Shown here: piece after piece, positions 1-11,334 of the stretch
Layout of the letters: each line of letters starts with the position of its first letter
How positions within the stretch are numbered: the stretch's first letter is position 1
Program-made: the position numbers and the translations under genes
Assembly (NCBI GenBank): GCA_034401795.1
Contig: CM067366.1
Location: forward strand, 83,748,147 to 83,812,146
Direction: 5' to 3'
DNA from: Chaetoderma sp. LZ-2023a
Taxonomy: Eukaryota; Mollusca; Caudofoveata; Chaetodermatida; Chaetodermatidae
Length of the DNA: 64,000 nucleotides
The notes under the pieces: model-generated
The model's database searches: none
What the model was told of the DNA's origin: nothing
What the model saw: only the letters and a program-made list of their open reading frames with translations

Positions 1-323
1 GAGTGAGTGGATTTAATTCCTTTGTCATTTGTAAGCGCAAGCCTAGTTCTTTGATTATATAAATCTTTATAGTCGGTTGGCTGTCCCCGGTCAACTCGAC
101 CAGACTAACAAATAACCGGTTAGGTGTTAGTGAACCACTTAGAAAGTGGTTCAAACTAACAAATATACGACTGTACTCGCTATTCGTATATTTGTTGGTA
201 GACGTCAGGGTTTCAAAAGGGGGCACTATTTGTTTAGTGTTGAGCTCTTTCCCCGACGTCTTGGTGTTATATATTTGTATTATATATTGTGGTAGTATGG
301 GTTTCCTCTTTTTATAAAACATC
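1..323 (+). other. 5' leader of Tx1-like LINE
   Basis: Non-coding sequence ahead of the LINE ORF1 start. It holds two stacked inverted repeats: 132-140 with 144-152 (GAACCACTT/AAGTGGTTC) and 158-170 with 184-196 (13-bp perfect arms, AACAAATATACGA). They could form hairpins in the element RNA. The true 5' end may lie before the window. Confidence 0.5.
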
Positions 324-1692
324 ATGGCAACATATAAGCGTACCCTAAGCCTTAAGATAACAACTAAGGGGTGGGTGTCACGGCTATCGACGTGTATCAT
401 GGATTAAAGACGTCGTTGGCGCGGGACCTGCTACTTTGCAGGGGCTTATCAATGTTTCTGTATGGAATGTAACAGTGTCAAATGAGGGGGTCAAGGAAAA
501 GCTTCTAGAAGAAGTTCTTATTGTAAAAGGCGAAGTTTGTAACGTAGAGGATAGGTTGCTAGTAAAGATGAAAGTTCCACTAGAAATTCCAGATGACAAA
601 ATCATGAATGAACTCAAGAAGGATGGCAAAGTGCAAAAGATTGAACGGGAAACGTATCACTTTGACAGAACGCTAGAAAATGGTGTAAGACGCATCTGGT
701 TAGATAAAGTGGATAGCCCATTACCAAGCAGATTGACGCTTGATGGCAGCTGCGTCCTGCCCTTATGGTATAGAGGGCAAATTAAAGAGTGCCGGATCTG
801 CCTAAGTACTGACCATTTGGCAACAGATTGTCCCAATCGAAACAAATGTTTGCTCTGTGGTTCAGTTGACCATTTTAAATGGCGCTGTCCAAAAAATCAA
901 AGCAAGCCCTCAGTATCAGGAGATAATCGCCCATTAAAGGATGCAACTGAGTCAAATGCTTCTGGAGCAATCACCACGGAAGCTGTTGTTCTGGTTCATG
1001 CCACTGAAAATGACACAAACAAATCATCAAATCCTGTTAAAGTAACTACAGTTGATGAAATTCATGTATTAGAGGAGGGTATAACCTCAAGTCAAGAAAA
1101 TAATCAAAATGCAGTGGAGCCAAACGTGGCTGTAAAAGACACACAGGAAAATGATGATCTTACAGAAGAGCCAGTTTACAATTCCTTAAAAGATGAATTA
1201 AAATTAGGACAGGATAAGTTTAGGACTCAGAAGATGGAAAGTTCAGTCGATTTTCCGCTAAGCCCAATCGATTTAAGTCAGCTTGAAGATATGGTAAATG
1301 ACGCCCCTGCCAAAGGTAACTTAAGTACCAATAAGCGTCATAAAGAAGACAATAGCTCAGAATCTGAGATTGAAGTAAACGATATGGATGATGATACAAT
1401 GTCAGTTGCAGAATCAGATGTGTCCATTCAAACACAGAGTTCACAGATGAAAGATGAAATGGTAATGTACCGATCAGAAGGGGGTGAAGTGTTAATGTCA
1501 TATGTAACGACGAGAGGCGTGAAATATCGTCTACTGCGCCATGATTCTGATATTTCCAAATATAAATATTTGTCTGTGGTAGAACTAGGAAACATTGAAT
1601 TCGCAGGAAAATTAGATAAATGGTCTAAGAAACGAGCTAAAAAACCAAATCAAGTTAATCTAATGATGGCAGTTGTAAACATCATTTTACAA
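324..1692 (+). pseudogene. Tx1-like LINE ORF1 (gag-like, zinc knuckles), broken
   Basis: The nucleic-acid-binding ORF1 of a non-LTR retrotransposon, expected to coat element RNA in the cytoplasmic RNP. An ATG at 324 reads MATYKRTLSLKI then stops at about 405; the same protein continues one frame away (SWIKDVVGAGPATLQG), so a small indel lies near 395-402. Two CCHC knuckles (C-x2-C-x4-H-x4-C) lie back to back at about 790-891. An acidic, Ser- and Gln-rich linker follows, then a basic KKRAKK segment. There is no stop between this frame and the ORF2 start at 1696, so the two now read as one frame; the normal ORF1 stop seems lost. No LTR, protease or integrase is present, so a Gypsy or Copia gag is unlikely. 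Confidence 0.75.
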
Positions 1693-1695
1693 ATT

Positions 1696-4600
1696 ATGAG
1701 TATCTGCACCATCAATTGCAGAGGATTACATACCGAATTCAAGCAGCGCCACTTGCTTGAAGAATTAGCAAATGAGAGAGTTGATATTGCTTTTCTACAA
1801 AAGACCAAAATTCAAAAAATTGAATTGTATGAATCTCTCAAAGATATTTCAAAAGGGCAGATTTTTTATTCTTTATCACAAGATTATAGCGCGGGAGTGA
1901 CCATTCTTATCCTGCCCCGCTGTCTCAACTATGTTGATGTTATATCTGTCGTCATCAGATACAAATGGACGATGGATTTGTGTATCAATTGACGTACTAA
2001 ACACAAGTTTAAATTTGATGTGCCTTTATGCGCCAACCTCTCATCAATTGCGTCGTTAATTTCTAAATGATGTTTCCACAATAATTCAAGACAGAACGCA
2101 TGAAAACCTAATTATGGGCGGTGACTTTAATTGCATATTAGATGAAGTTAAAGACAAAAACGCTAGGTCTAATTTTAATGACACATCTCATAATATTTTG
2201 AAACACATCTGTGAGTATAAAAGCTAAGTTAGACACTTATCGGATTGAAAATCCAGAGGGCAGGGACTTTACTTGGTTTTCAACCGATGGAAAGAAAGCA
2301 TCCAGATTGGACAGGATCCATGTAGAACGATCATTGAAATGTTACATGTGTAAAACTAACATAAAACCAGTAACTTTCTCTGATCACAATATGTTTTCCA
2401 TCACATTAGACAATGCTGACTGGATCAAACGAGGAGATGGATTTTGGAAACTCAATGTAGCGTTGTTACGAGATAGTTGATATCGCAAATGTGTAGAAAG
2501 TTGTTGGAGGCATTGGGCTGAAAAGAGAAGTTTGTATGAATGTATAACAGACTGGTGGGAGGATGTTAAATCCGACCTGAAACATATTTCAAGGCAGTAA
2601 TCCATCAGGAAAGCACGAGAAATGCGAAAGCGTAAAAAGGCGCTTCAGAGGTCGGTGTGTAAAATTAATAAGAAGATTAATGATGGAGAATATAATTATT
2701 ACGAACTATTAGTTAAATTAAAAGGTAGACTAAATGAAATAGAGCAATATCAGTTTGATGGGGCCAAAATAAGGGCAAGAGCACAAATGCACACCGAGGG
2801 TGAAAATCCTACACGTTACTTTTGTAACTTGGAAAAAGCTAGAGGTATAGAGAAATTAATGCGCTCACTGAAGCCTAATGATGGTGTATCAGTGTCCTCA
2901 AATGCAGAGATGATGGAAACAGTATCCAAATTTTACAAATCATTGTATAAATCTGAGGGAAGTGATGAAACTGAAACTAGAGATATTTTAGCTAATATAA
3001 CGCAAATACTTCCAGATGCATGTCGCGAAACTTGTGACCAATTACTAACAATTGATGATTTGACAAAATCCCTCAAAGGTATGATGTTAGAAAAGTCCCC
3101 TGGGTGCGACGGACTTCCAGTCGAATTTTATCAAACATTCTGGCACATATTTGGGCCAGTATTAGAAGAAATAGCAGCTAGCATTTTTAAACAAGGGCAT
3201 CTCCCTCCATCGATGGCCCAAGCATATGTTCGGCTTATATACAAGAGGGGTGACAGAAATAAAATACAGAATTATAGACCAATCTCTCTACTCTGTGTAG
3301 ACTATAAGATTATTACTCAGGCACTAACATTAAAACTTGGCGCAGTCCTAAGCGAAGTAATTGATGATGATCAAACGTGCTCTGTACCAGGAAGAACGAT
3401 ATTAAACAACACATTGCTTATACGAGACCTTATTCAATTAGTTGAACAGGATTGCATCCCAGCAGCAATAATAGCACTTGATAACGGGAAAGCGTTTGAC
3501 AGACTTGAATGGGATTTCTTGTTTAAGTCTTTAGACCATATTGGCTTTGGTTCCAGATTTATTAAATGGGTCAATATTTTATATACTAATATAACAAGTT
3601 GCTATTTAGTAAATAATCATCAATCTGAACCTGTAGTGTTGGAACGAGGTGTCAGACAGGGTTGCTCATTGTCTCCGCTTCTATTCGTTATAGCTATGGA
3701 AACGTTGGGGGCCACATTGAGGCAACGTAATGATTTTCAAGGAATATGTATACGTGGCATAGAAAGGCCACTAAAGGTGTCTCAATATGCAAATGATACG
3801 ACTGTGTTTGCAGGTAAAAATTCAGATTTTAGAATTTTAAATGGAGTATTATCAGATTTTCAAAAGGCATCAGGGCTTAAAGTCAATAGAGACAAATCTA
3901 AGGGATTATTTTTGGGCACGTGGAAGGATAGAACTGACAATGTTATGGATATTAACTGGTCAGATGATGTCATAAAGATTTTGGGTATTTACTTTAGTAG
4001 AGAGCAGGATGTAATAATAAACTGGGAAGAAAGGCTATCCAAACTAATGTGTGCATTAGTAAATTGGAAATGGCGTCGCCTAACTGTATGTGGCAGGACA
4101 TTTGTCCTTAATAATTTAATTTTATCTGGACTGTGGTATACCGCTTCTGTAGTTCATATGCCCAAAGCAGTAGAGTCAAAGATCAACACGTTACTTTTGT
4201 CCTTCTTATGGGAGGACAAAGCCCATTTAGTATCGCAGTCAATCCTCACCAATGAAAAGCATGATGGAGGCCTGGATTTGGTTAATGTTTTAGCAAAGTG
4301 TGCTTCGCTAAAACTGAAATTCTTGAATAAGTTACTCACTTCAAACTCATCTTGGTCAAGTGTTGCAAGGACACTTCTACAAAGGTACGTAGATCCATTT
4401 CCAGTAGAATGTTTATTGTTGTGCAATAAACTGCCACCTAACCATCAGAAGATACCAAACGTATATAAAGAACAGTTCGAAGCTTTAAAGATATTTACAC
4501 GATCAATGCCACAACCCAGTTGTTGGCAAGATGCCTTAGAGCAAGTCTTTGGGGCAACGAGTTGATTCGTGATAATGATGCTGTGTTATATTGGCCTCTA

Positions 4601-5611
4601 TGGACAAAAATGGCATTCAATATTTACGTGATTTAGTCAATCCAAAATCTCGCATATGGATTGCGATGCAGGATGTAGCAAGAGCAACATTAATGAGACA
4701 TAGTGATGCCCAACGCTTATTTCTTAAAATAAAGAATGCAATACCTGGTGAATGGTTCACATTGCCGAAAGCACGTGGCAACAGAGATACGTTGCAACCA
4801 ACATTAGTATTTAAGTCAGAGCATATAAAATACAACATGGCATCTAGAGCCTGGTATGGAATGCTAATGCAACGTCGGAGACAGACTCATGTTGCAGTTA
4901 GGCATTGGAACACTTTAGGATGCACGCCAAAGAACTGGGAAAATGCGTGGAAAACAATACATCTACCTTGTCTACCAGCAAACACACGGGACCTGGCATG
5001 GCGATTACTCCATCGAAGGCTATGGGTCGGCCATCTGACTTATATGTGCAAAATAACAAGTACAGACCGGTGTTTATTATGTAGGAGGAAACAATAGACC
5101 ATCTGTTTACACAGTGTTGTATTGCCACAGGCTTTTGGGTATATATCAATATGCTGCTTGCTAAATTTGGAATCAAATATGTGAAATTAATGGCTGAAAC
5201 AATTATGTTCAAAGATTGCTCAACTATCGGACGAATCATTAATAGCAAGGAGAAAGAATTGTTAGTAACCCTGTTATCTGTAGGAGTGTGGGCCATTTGG
5301 AAGCATCGGTGTTCAGAGGCCAGAGATAAAACAGGAACAACCACCAAAGAGCCATACAAGCTATATTTCGATCATTGTTGATAAACTGCATTCATTGTGA
5401 ATTTTACAGGCTAGTGGAACATGGAAAAGAAAGTAGATTTAAAGATATTTGGTGCAAAACTGGCCTGGTATCAATTGAACATGGATATCTAAAAATAGCA
5501 GAAGCAGAACGTGTACAAGCTAGCACACTCGCTGCTTATTGTATATTGATATATGGTATTTTATTTTATTTAATTGAGTTAATTTTAAAATTTGAATGTC
5601 TTAGGAGATGA
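1696..5611 (+). pseudogene. Tx1-like LINE ORF2: APE endonuclease, reverse transcriptase, zinc ribbon; multiply broken
   Basis: ORF2 performs target-primed reverse transcription. The APE endonuclease starts at 1696 (MSICTINCRG), has GGDFN near 2115, TWFS and SRLDRI near 2275-2315, and SDH near 2380. The RT (about 3090-3830) shows SPGCDGLPVEF, NYRPISLL with DYKI (typical of the Tx1/L1 group), AFDRL, and GVRQGCSLSPLL. The C-terminal zinc ribbon is C-x2-C then H-x4-C across 5070-5120, followed by VWAIWKHRCS. Decay: frameshifts near 1935-1970, 2205, 4560-4590 and 5095, and in-frame stops near 2057, 2478 and 2598. Two catalytic residues are changed: the endonuclease Glu of FLQET is Lys (1801-1803) and the RT YADD reads YAND (Asn at 3792-3794). 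Clade assignment is from motif style and is moderately sure. Confidence 0.85.
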
Positions 5612-6375
5612 TAATTTTAACGAATAACCTAACCTTGGGAATTGGTATATTTAAATTTCAATTGAGCATCGCGTCAATATTCTGGAGGTGATCCGACTTT
5701 CGAGTTCATTAGGTTAACAGAGTATGACATCTTACATATATACAATTAACATCCTGTTGTAAATGTTTAATGTAGGTGTATTTGTTCCAGGGTAATTTAC
5801 AAAAACTTACAATGAAGTAAATTTAAAATGTGAACACAGAGCGCCATCTATGTAGTCATAGTTTGTATACTTTTGCTTTGTGCAGTTTACGACATAAAGG
5901 CTACTTCGCCTGCTGGGTATTTAAGAATCAGCCAACTGGCCTCAGTGAGTGACCTTTTGGTACTTATTGACGAGTCACCTCGCCACTAGTTGGCGAGCTG
6001 CACTCGCCATTTGGGCCAATACTATACGGTGTGCTACGTTAAACTACATATGATCTACTTAGCCTTCCGGTCATGAATCGGCTCAATGGCGTCAATGAGT
6101 AGCAGTAACTTACTGCTAATTATTGATGAGTCGCTTTACGACTTATTGGGTAACTATGCTCGCCATTTGGGCCTACTACTGCACGGTGTGCAAATAGTAA
6201 TGGCTTTGTTGAATTATATTATGTTATTAGCTCTTTATTAAGGGGTGTTTTCTATGTAGTTATGCCATGGGTGTGGTATATGGTAATAGAGTATTTTAGC
6301 TTGCACTGTTTTGATATGTTAAGTTTGTAATGTTATTCATAGACTATTAATAAAGCCTGCTATTTCACCCGATTT
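5612..6375 (+). other. LINE 3' flank/UTR with an internal duplication
   Basis: No ORF of note. Two diverged copies of a roughly 90-bp module lie at 5945-6034 and 6096-6191. Both run from an ATTGA(C/T)GAGTC block through CTCGCCATTTGGGCC to ACGGTGTGC. An AATAAA lies at about 6350, just before the trinucleotide array, so this may be the element's 3' UTR. Confidence 0.45.
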
Positions 6376-6460
6376 TTTATGGGGGTTTGCAAGCCTTTTT
6401 TAAAGGAGTTCCTCCGTGAGGTGTGTCCGACTGCGTCAGCGTCGGATTTTCAGCAACACA

Positions 6461-6496
6461 AAAGTAGTAGTAGTAGCAGTAGTAGCAGTAGCAGCA

Positions 6497-6587
<91 letters not shown>

Positions 6588-6588
6588 C
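6461..6588 (+). repeat. (AGT/AGC)n microsatellite
   Basis: Trinucleotide array, AGC-rich in the middle and pure AGT to the right. It opens poly-Ser or poly-Val frames that are not genes. It is the reverse-complement partner of the array at 6710-6871. Confidence 0.95.
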
Positions 6589-6709
6589 GGGCCAACAACA
6601 GCTGTAAAATCAGTAGCAGCAGTAGAAGTAACAGCAACAGCAGCACCAGGAGCGTTGGCTGTGCCGCAGCGGCAATTACCGCCGCCATCACCGCCACCAT
6701 CGCCACGGT

Positions 6710-6714
6710 TACTG

Positions 6715-6785
<71 letters not shown>

Positions 6786-6786
6786 G

Positions 6787-6818
<32 letters not shown>

Positions 6819-6831
6819 GCTACTGCTACTG

Positions 6832-6871
<40 letters not shown>
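6710..6871 (+). repeat. (CTG/CTA)n microsatellite
   Basis: Trinucleotide array running CTG then CTA, the inverse of 6461-6588, separated by about 120 bp of CAG- and CCG-rich spacer. Poly-Leu frames here are artefacts. Confidence 0.95.
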
Positions 6872-7642
6872 GGCGTGAGTTTATGTGGTTTGCCGCATGC
6901 CAGATACATTCAGTGTGTTTTAATTTTCCGCTGAGGGCTGCTTGCCGCCCGCGTGTTGCTTGGCGCCTGCGTGACGCACACTTGACTACCGCACTCTGCC
7001 CTGTAGGTGGGGCTTAGAATACACCTTCCGTATCCTCTGCGTGTCGTAAGAGGTGACTAAAGAAGGTACGGGTGAGGTAACCCTGACAGAAACCTCGAGT
7101 GCTGAAGACGGAGGTTCCAGGCCGCACGGCGCACTCTAATAAACCATGGATCCACGCACGTAACGCTTATGATCATGTCGATAGTCACTTACAGGACTGG
7201 CGGTATGATCAAGCGAACGAAAAGAAGAAGACTACCGCACTCTGTCTGTTCTTGCCCTTTAGATAAATCAGCAGTCCTAATGCCTTTTATTGCTCGGATC
7301 ACCCGACAACGAGGGGGTCTGCAGTGCAGCTTCCAGACCTGGTGTTTTTCCTGGCAAGTTCGACAACTGTGGTACCGCGGTTGATATTGCAGTGCTTTTG
7401 CGCATTATTGATCAAGACTCCTTTGAATTAGAATTGTTGCCGAGTGTTGTTATCCGCTTCCAGACGGTCTTCTTATTGCCATTTGGATAGTGGTGTCACT
7501 GACGAGCTTATTCTTGCGGTCACCAAAACACAGGTGATCTCTTAATAGCTCACTCACTATAGAATATACCCGAAGTTGTAGACCTTTAAGACAGGTGGTC
7601 TTACGACTAGTTGCCTTAATGAATCATCATCCTATGTCCCCC
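6872..7642. other. No gene; possible SINE-like block
   Basis: No credible ORF. About 7005-7125 contains a GC-rich block with CTGCGTGTCGTAAGAGGTGA followed by a GGTACGGGTGAGG segment. It resembles a conserved block I associate with invertebrate SINE-type repeats, but from sequence alone this is only an impression. Confidence 0.3.
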
Positions 7643-7856
7643 AATGGAGGGAGCCATCTGCCACTCATGTACCAGACGTCATAATCAATTACGTCACTAA
7701 GTAGCCTACGTCACAATAATAATGACGTATCTATAAATAATTTGGATTTTGGGAATTCACCGGTGAAAGCATATAAAAGGATTTCAACATACCTAAAAAC
7801 TGGGCACAGCTTAACTAAAATAGGCGGTGCATAGATAGAACTGGATCCTCCTATTG
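7643..7856 (+). mobile_element. PAL1 MITE, copy lacking the central hairpin
   Basis: Starts AATGG...CATCTGCCACTC, then the ACGTCATAATCAATTACGTC motif, and ends with the S-end block (CAGCTTAACTA, GGCGGTGCATAG) and GGATCC..CTATTG. The hairpin core is deleted. It lies 50 bp below the donor of the exon at 7906-8087. Confidence 0.7.
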
Positions 7857-7905
7857 AGAGGCGGTCTCCCTGGCAGGTTTGCGGATATGTTGACATCACA
7901 CTCAC

Positions 7906-8087
7906 CTTTTCTTCTTCGTGTTCTTTGTTCGCGGAGAGGACTTTCTGACGGACCTGCAAAAGGCGGTGAGTACGCGCATAGTTGGATCTCTCGTCGACCA
8001 AGCCTCCAATAACTGTGGGAATGTCCAGCTGTACTCCACAAAGCTGGGCCCGGACCCGAACAGGCGATGATGTTAGTGTGCTTACTA
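7906..8087 (-). CDS. Candidate internal exon of an unidentified host gene
   Basis: On the minus strand a pyrimidine-rich acceptor (TTCTCTTATCTCTGTTGCAG) precedes 182 nt of open frame that end at AAG followed by GTGAGT, a consensus donor. The exon starts in phase 1 and ends in phase 0, encoding about 60 residues: VSTLTSSPVRVRAQLCGVQ, then DIPTVIGGLVDERSNYARTH, then LLQVRQKVLSANKEHEEEK. Composition is ordinary and non-repetitive, unlike the surroundings. A second acceptor (CCGCCTTTTGCAG) inside the frame could give a 48-nt version. The tetranucleotide array at 8108 begins just beyond the acceptor. I do not recognise the protein. Transcript support is unknown. Confidence 0.55.
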
Positions 8088-8107
8088 CTGCAACAGAGAT
8101 AAGAGAA

Positions 8108-8605
8108 ATGAATGAATGAATGAGTGAGTGAGTGAGTGAGTGAGTGAGCGAGCGAGCGGGCTGGCGGGCGGGCGGGCGGGCGGGCGGGCGGGCGGGCGGG
8201 CGGGCGGGCGAGCGAGAGTGAGTGAGCGAGTGGGTGGGAGGGTGGGTGGGTGGATGGGTGGGTGGGTGGATGGGTGAATAAATGAATGAATGAATGAATG
8301 AATGAACGGGCGGGTGGGTGGGTGGATAGGTGGATGGATGGATGAGTGGGTGGGTTGGTATGTGGAGGAATGAGTGGATGACCGGTCGAGTGGGCGAGCC
8401 GACAGATGAGTGATGGACGTGTAGACAGATGAATGGACGTATGAAAGAACGGTTGAAAGAATGGTTGAATGAACCATCAAATGAACAGTATAAAACGAAT
8501 GAACGAGTAATTGAACTGGCGGGTGGGTGTGTTTGTAGGTAAGCAAACGGCTGAGCGTGCTGATGGGTAGAGGGATGAATGGATGGATGGATGGGCGGAT
8601 GAATA
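8108..8605 (+). repeat. Compound tetranucleotide array
   Basis: Blocks of (GAAT)n, (GAGT)n, (GCGG)n, (GGGT)n and (GGAT)n grade into each other. The minus strand is pyrimidine-rich and yields long Pro/His/Thr frames that are not proteins. Confidence 0.95.
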
Positions 8606-8897
8606 AATAAATACATTTCACCACCGGACGACGTCATCTCAGGCGTTGACAGCAACAATAAAGACAACAACAGCAATAACGTATACGTATAGATTTTCTT
8701 AAATATTTACAGTTGAACTTGTTATAGAGTATATCTCCAATACATCATGGGGACACAATTATAATAATATGACATCTTGAACAAAATGAAAATTTTCTCG
8801 AGCCTCCACATTAAAGAACCCGCATATTTGGCCCGACATTATAAAGGTCATCGCTGTGTCAATCGCTGTGTCAATATATTTGCTGGCGCATATTTAA

Positions 8898-9082
8898 CCC
8901 TCTCATGAGGAAGCGGCTGAAACTGGCCTCTATAGACGTCTTGAGGGATGTCCGCTTGCAGACCAATAGAGACTATTACCCCAGTGGTACATTTTCAAAG
9001 AAATTGTATTCTCTTGGCCCGCAAATTGAGATTTAATAAGCAAATATTTTGACATTCTTGACCAAATTTAGTCAATGAAGGG
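8898..9082 (+). mobile_element. PAL2 (piggyBac-type) MITE
   Basis: TTAA at 8894-8897 then CCCTCTCATGAGG; right end ATGAAGGG followed by TTAG at 9083-9086, a one-base variant of the duplication. Inside is GGATGTCCGCTTGCAGACCA and a diverged right arm. 185 bp. Confidence 0.7.
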
Positions 9083-9548
9083 TTAGTAATTCCGAATGAG
9101 CGGCTGGTTGTTGCCATGTAGATTCCCAGATAGACGATATTGAGGCCGGAGAGAAACCACGGGTCCGTGTCAGCTATATGAGACATGCAACGTACAACCA
9201 ATAACGGATGACTGCGCAATGCTCTTTTCACCTTATAATGCCCATTTCGCTGTCATCTTCTTTAATCACATTAAGATTAGCAATATTTTCGTACGACATA
9301 GGAATCCTAACCCTAATGTGAGTAAAGAAACTGACACTGAAATTGGCATCGCCCAGTTGAAATGGGCAGTGTCAAGTCAACCCTTTTTACTATACGCATG
9401 CTTGCCACGATTGAACCTGAAACGTGCAGTCTGCTAACATTCAGTGAAGCACACTGCTTTCCCGAAGAATGCAATAGAATTCCTTCGACATTGCATTTGG
9501 TGGAAGCTACTGATGCTCTTTTGTTCGATCATGACCTGCTGACATCAT
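9083..9548. other. No recognised feature
   Basis: Short open frames on both strands but no motif, splice structure or repeat I can name. Confidence 0.5.
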
Positions 9549-9740
9549 GTGAGTGAACAGGAGCTTTCTCCTGGCATTGGTCAGCTAGAAGGAGGCTGGA
9601 CGCGCCAAAGAGTAGTTGCTGTTCTGGGAGTCTCTCAGTGTGTCAACTCCAGGGAATGGAGGGCATCGACCCAACGGTCACCTGCTGCGAGGGTAATCTT
9701 GAGCCTTGGTGTAAATAAAATTGAATTGAATTGAATTGAT
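9549..9740 (+). pseudogene. Tc1-like transposase N-terminal fragment with (AATTG)n tail
   Basis: Reads SEQELSPGIGQLEGG then RVVAVLGVSQCVNSREWRA and SPAARV, which resembles the first helix-turn-helix of Tc1-like transposases, the domain that binds the terminal repeats. It is only about 45 residues long, with no catalytic DDE domain. It runs into AATAAA(ATTGA)n at 9707-9739, a retroposon-style tail, so it may be a processed or chimeric fragment. Confidence 0.4.
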
Positions 9741-10396
9741 AGGCAACATCAAGAGAGACTGGATTGAAGTCGAGATCGTCTCAATAGGAAGTCTACTTGG
9801 ACTTTCACAATGGATGGAAAAACGAAAGATTTACTGATGCCAACGTGGAGTAACATGATCACTATTTATCATAAGTAACAGTAGATTCTGCCCAAACTCC
9901 TCAATTTGTCTCAGGTGAGGCAATTCCATTCAAATGTATGTGTTGGGTATTACCGGGTATTCCATCTCGTTTACAGAAATGTTAACAAGAACAGACAATC
10001 TGAATAAGTGAGATTTGTCAGCAATGTAAGTATCCTCATATATATGTAGCCGAAGTTACAGAACCAGTAATTATGAAATATGAAATGGTGCATATTCACA
10101 TTAAAATGTCTGACAATAAAGTTGTTAAAATTGTATACGTTTAGAGGCTTGAATTGTCCCTAATTCTGCTTCACAAGTAAAATAATGATATTAATTTATA
10201 CAGAATGATAGTACCTTTACGTATACTTGAGATAAAGATGAGATATTCAAAGTGGAGTAAATACCGCTGCAATGATCAAATGCATTCTTACCTTATGGTT
10301 TTGGAAATTATGACAAAGGGAGATTGTTATCCATCACAGAAATGGGCAGATATAATATGTCCTGAAAGCGATTCGCGACACGATACAGTCTTGATG
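9741..10396. other. No recognised feature
   Basis: An AT-rich stretch without a convincing ORF. The GTAAGA site at about 10282 (minus) has stops in every frame behind it. Confidence 0.5.
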
Positions 10397-10593
10397 AATG
10401 CGTTAACGCTCAATCTGCACAAAAACGGCTTCTGCAGACTGTGGTCCTGAGAAATGTCCTTTTACAGAGAAAGAAGCGGCTATTTCTTGAATCGGAACCA
10501 GTCACTCCGGTCGTAAATTCTAAGAAATAATCTTCTCTTGGTCTATGAATGTACATTTTGAGAGAGAGTTTAGTACATTTGAGGCTTGGCTGG
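10397..10593 (+). mobile_element. PAL2 MITE, degenerate
   Basis: Left end GTTAACGCTCAATCTGCAC with AAAACGGCTTCTGCAG, then GAGAAATGTCC; the right arm TCTTCTCTTGGTCTATGAAT is visible; ends beside TTAA at 10594-10597. Confidence 0.6.
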
Positions 10594-11123
10594 TTAACAA
10601 TATCACTGAGGAATTTTCAGAAAGAATTTTCTGTTCTTTGTTAAGAGGTATCTGTTGTTCAATTTAAAACGATGTCGCCCTATGATGCTACTTTCTGCGA
10701 CAACAACATACAGCAGCACCATTGTTTATACGGATAACCGCTGAATTTCTTACAGTATATAATTTGTATATTTTGTCGAAAGCAGTAACAGAGTTAATAG
10801 GAAATAAGGTGAATGACTGATATGCGTGTCTCCGTCACAGACGTGGCAAGAACAAAGACTGATATGAAGAAAATCGGTTATCATTCCGACACGATTCTGA
10901 TATGATAGCATACAGGTAATACACTTAATTTGACATATCAATGATAGAAACTGAGCAAGGCCGATCTACGGTACTAGACAAATTATATACGACAACCCGA
11001 CTTCGACCTGGCTACTAGGTGTGCGCATTTCAACAAGTCGGTCACGTTCACTTTTATTAAATTTTGTTGGAAGACATATCCATTGATAGAATGTCCTTCA
11101 AATATGTCAATACTATTCAGACT
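10594..11123. other. No recognised feature
   Basis: No gene or repeat identified; short minus frame at 10750-10941 has no family resemblance I trust. Confidence 0.5.
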
Positions 11124-11334
11124 AATGGATGAATCCGATCTGCCACTCAAGTATATGACGCCATTGTCAATTACGTCGCAATCATAATTGACAGAAATAT
11201 TCCGTCATGTTGTTGGAAAAGTCTATTAAATATACGAATTACATGTCTTTGATGCATTTAGGCCTACTATTTAATGAACATTCTGTTGACAATTTTAAAA
11301 CTAATTTGACTGGGTTCTATTGCTGCCTATGGAG
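11124..11334 (+). mobile_element. PAL1 MITE, G-end half
   Basis: AATGGATGAATCCGATCTG, ATGACGCC..AATTACGTC and TGTCTTTGATG, then the left hairpin arm (CTAATTTGACTGGG). Truncated in the hairpin loop. Confidence 0.8.

Noticed and set aside
324-1692. Gag of an LTR retrotransposon or virus
   Set aside because: Followed by an APE endonuclease and a non-LTR RT, with no LTR, protease or integrase.
6379-7017. Ser-then-Leu-rich 212-codon frame
   Set aside because: Encoded by trinucleotide arrays.
7711-8676. 321-codon minus frame as one gene
   Set aside because: Most of it is a translated tetranucleotide array; only the spliced segment 7906-8087 looks coding.
10282-10310. Donor-like GTAAGA on minus
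   Set aside because: Stops in all three frames between the nearest acceptor and the site.
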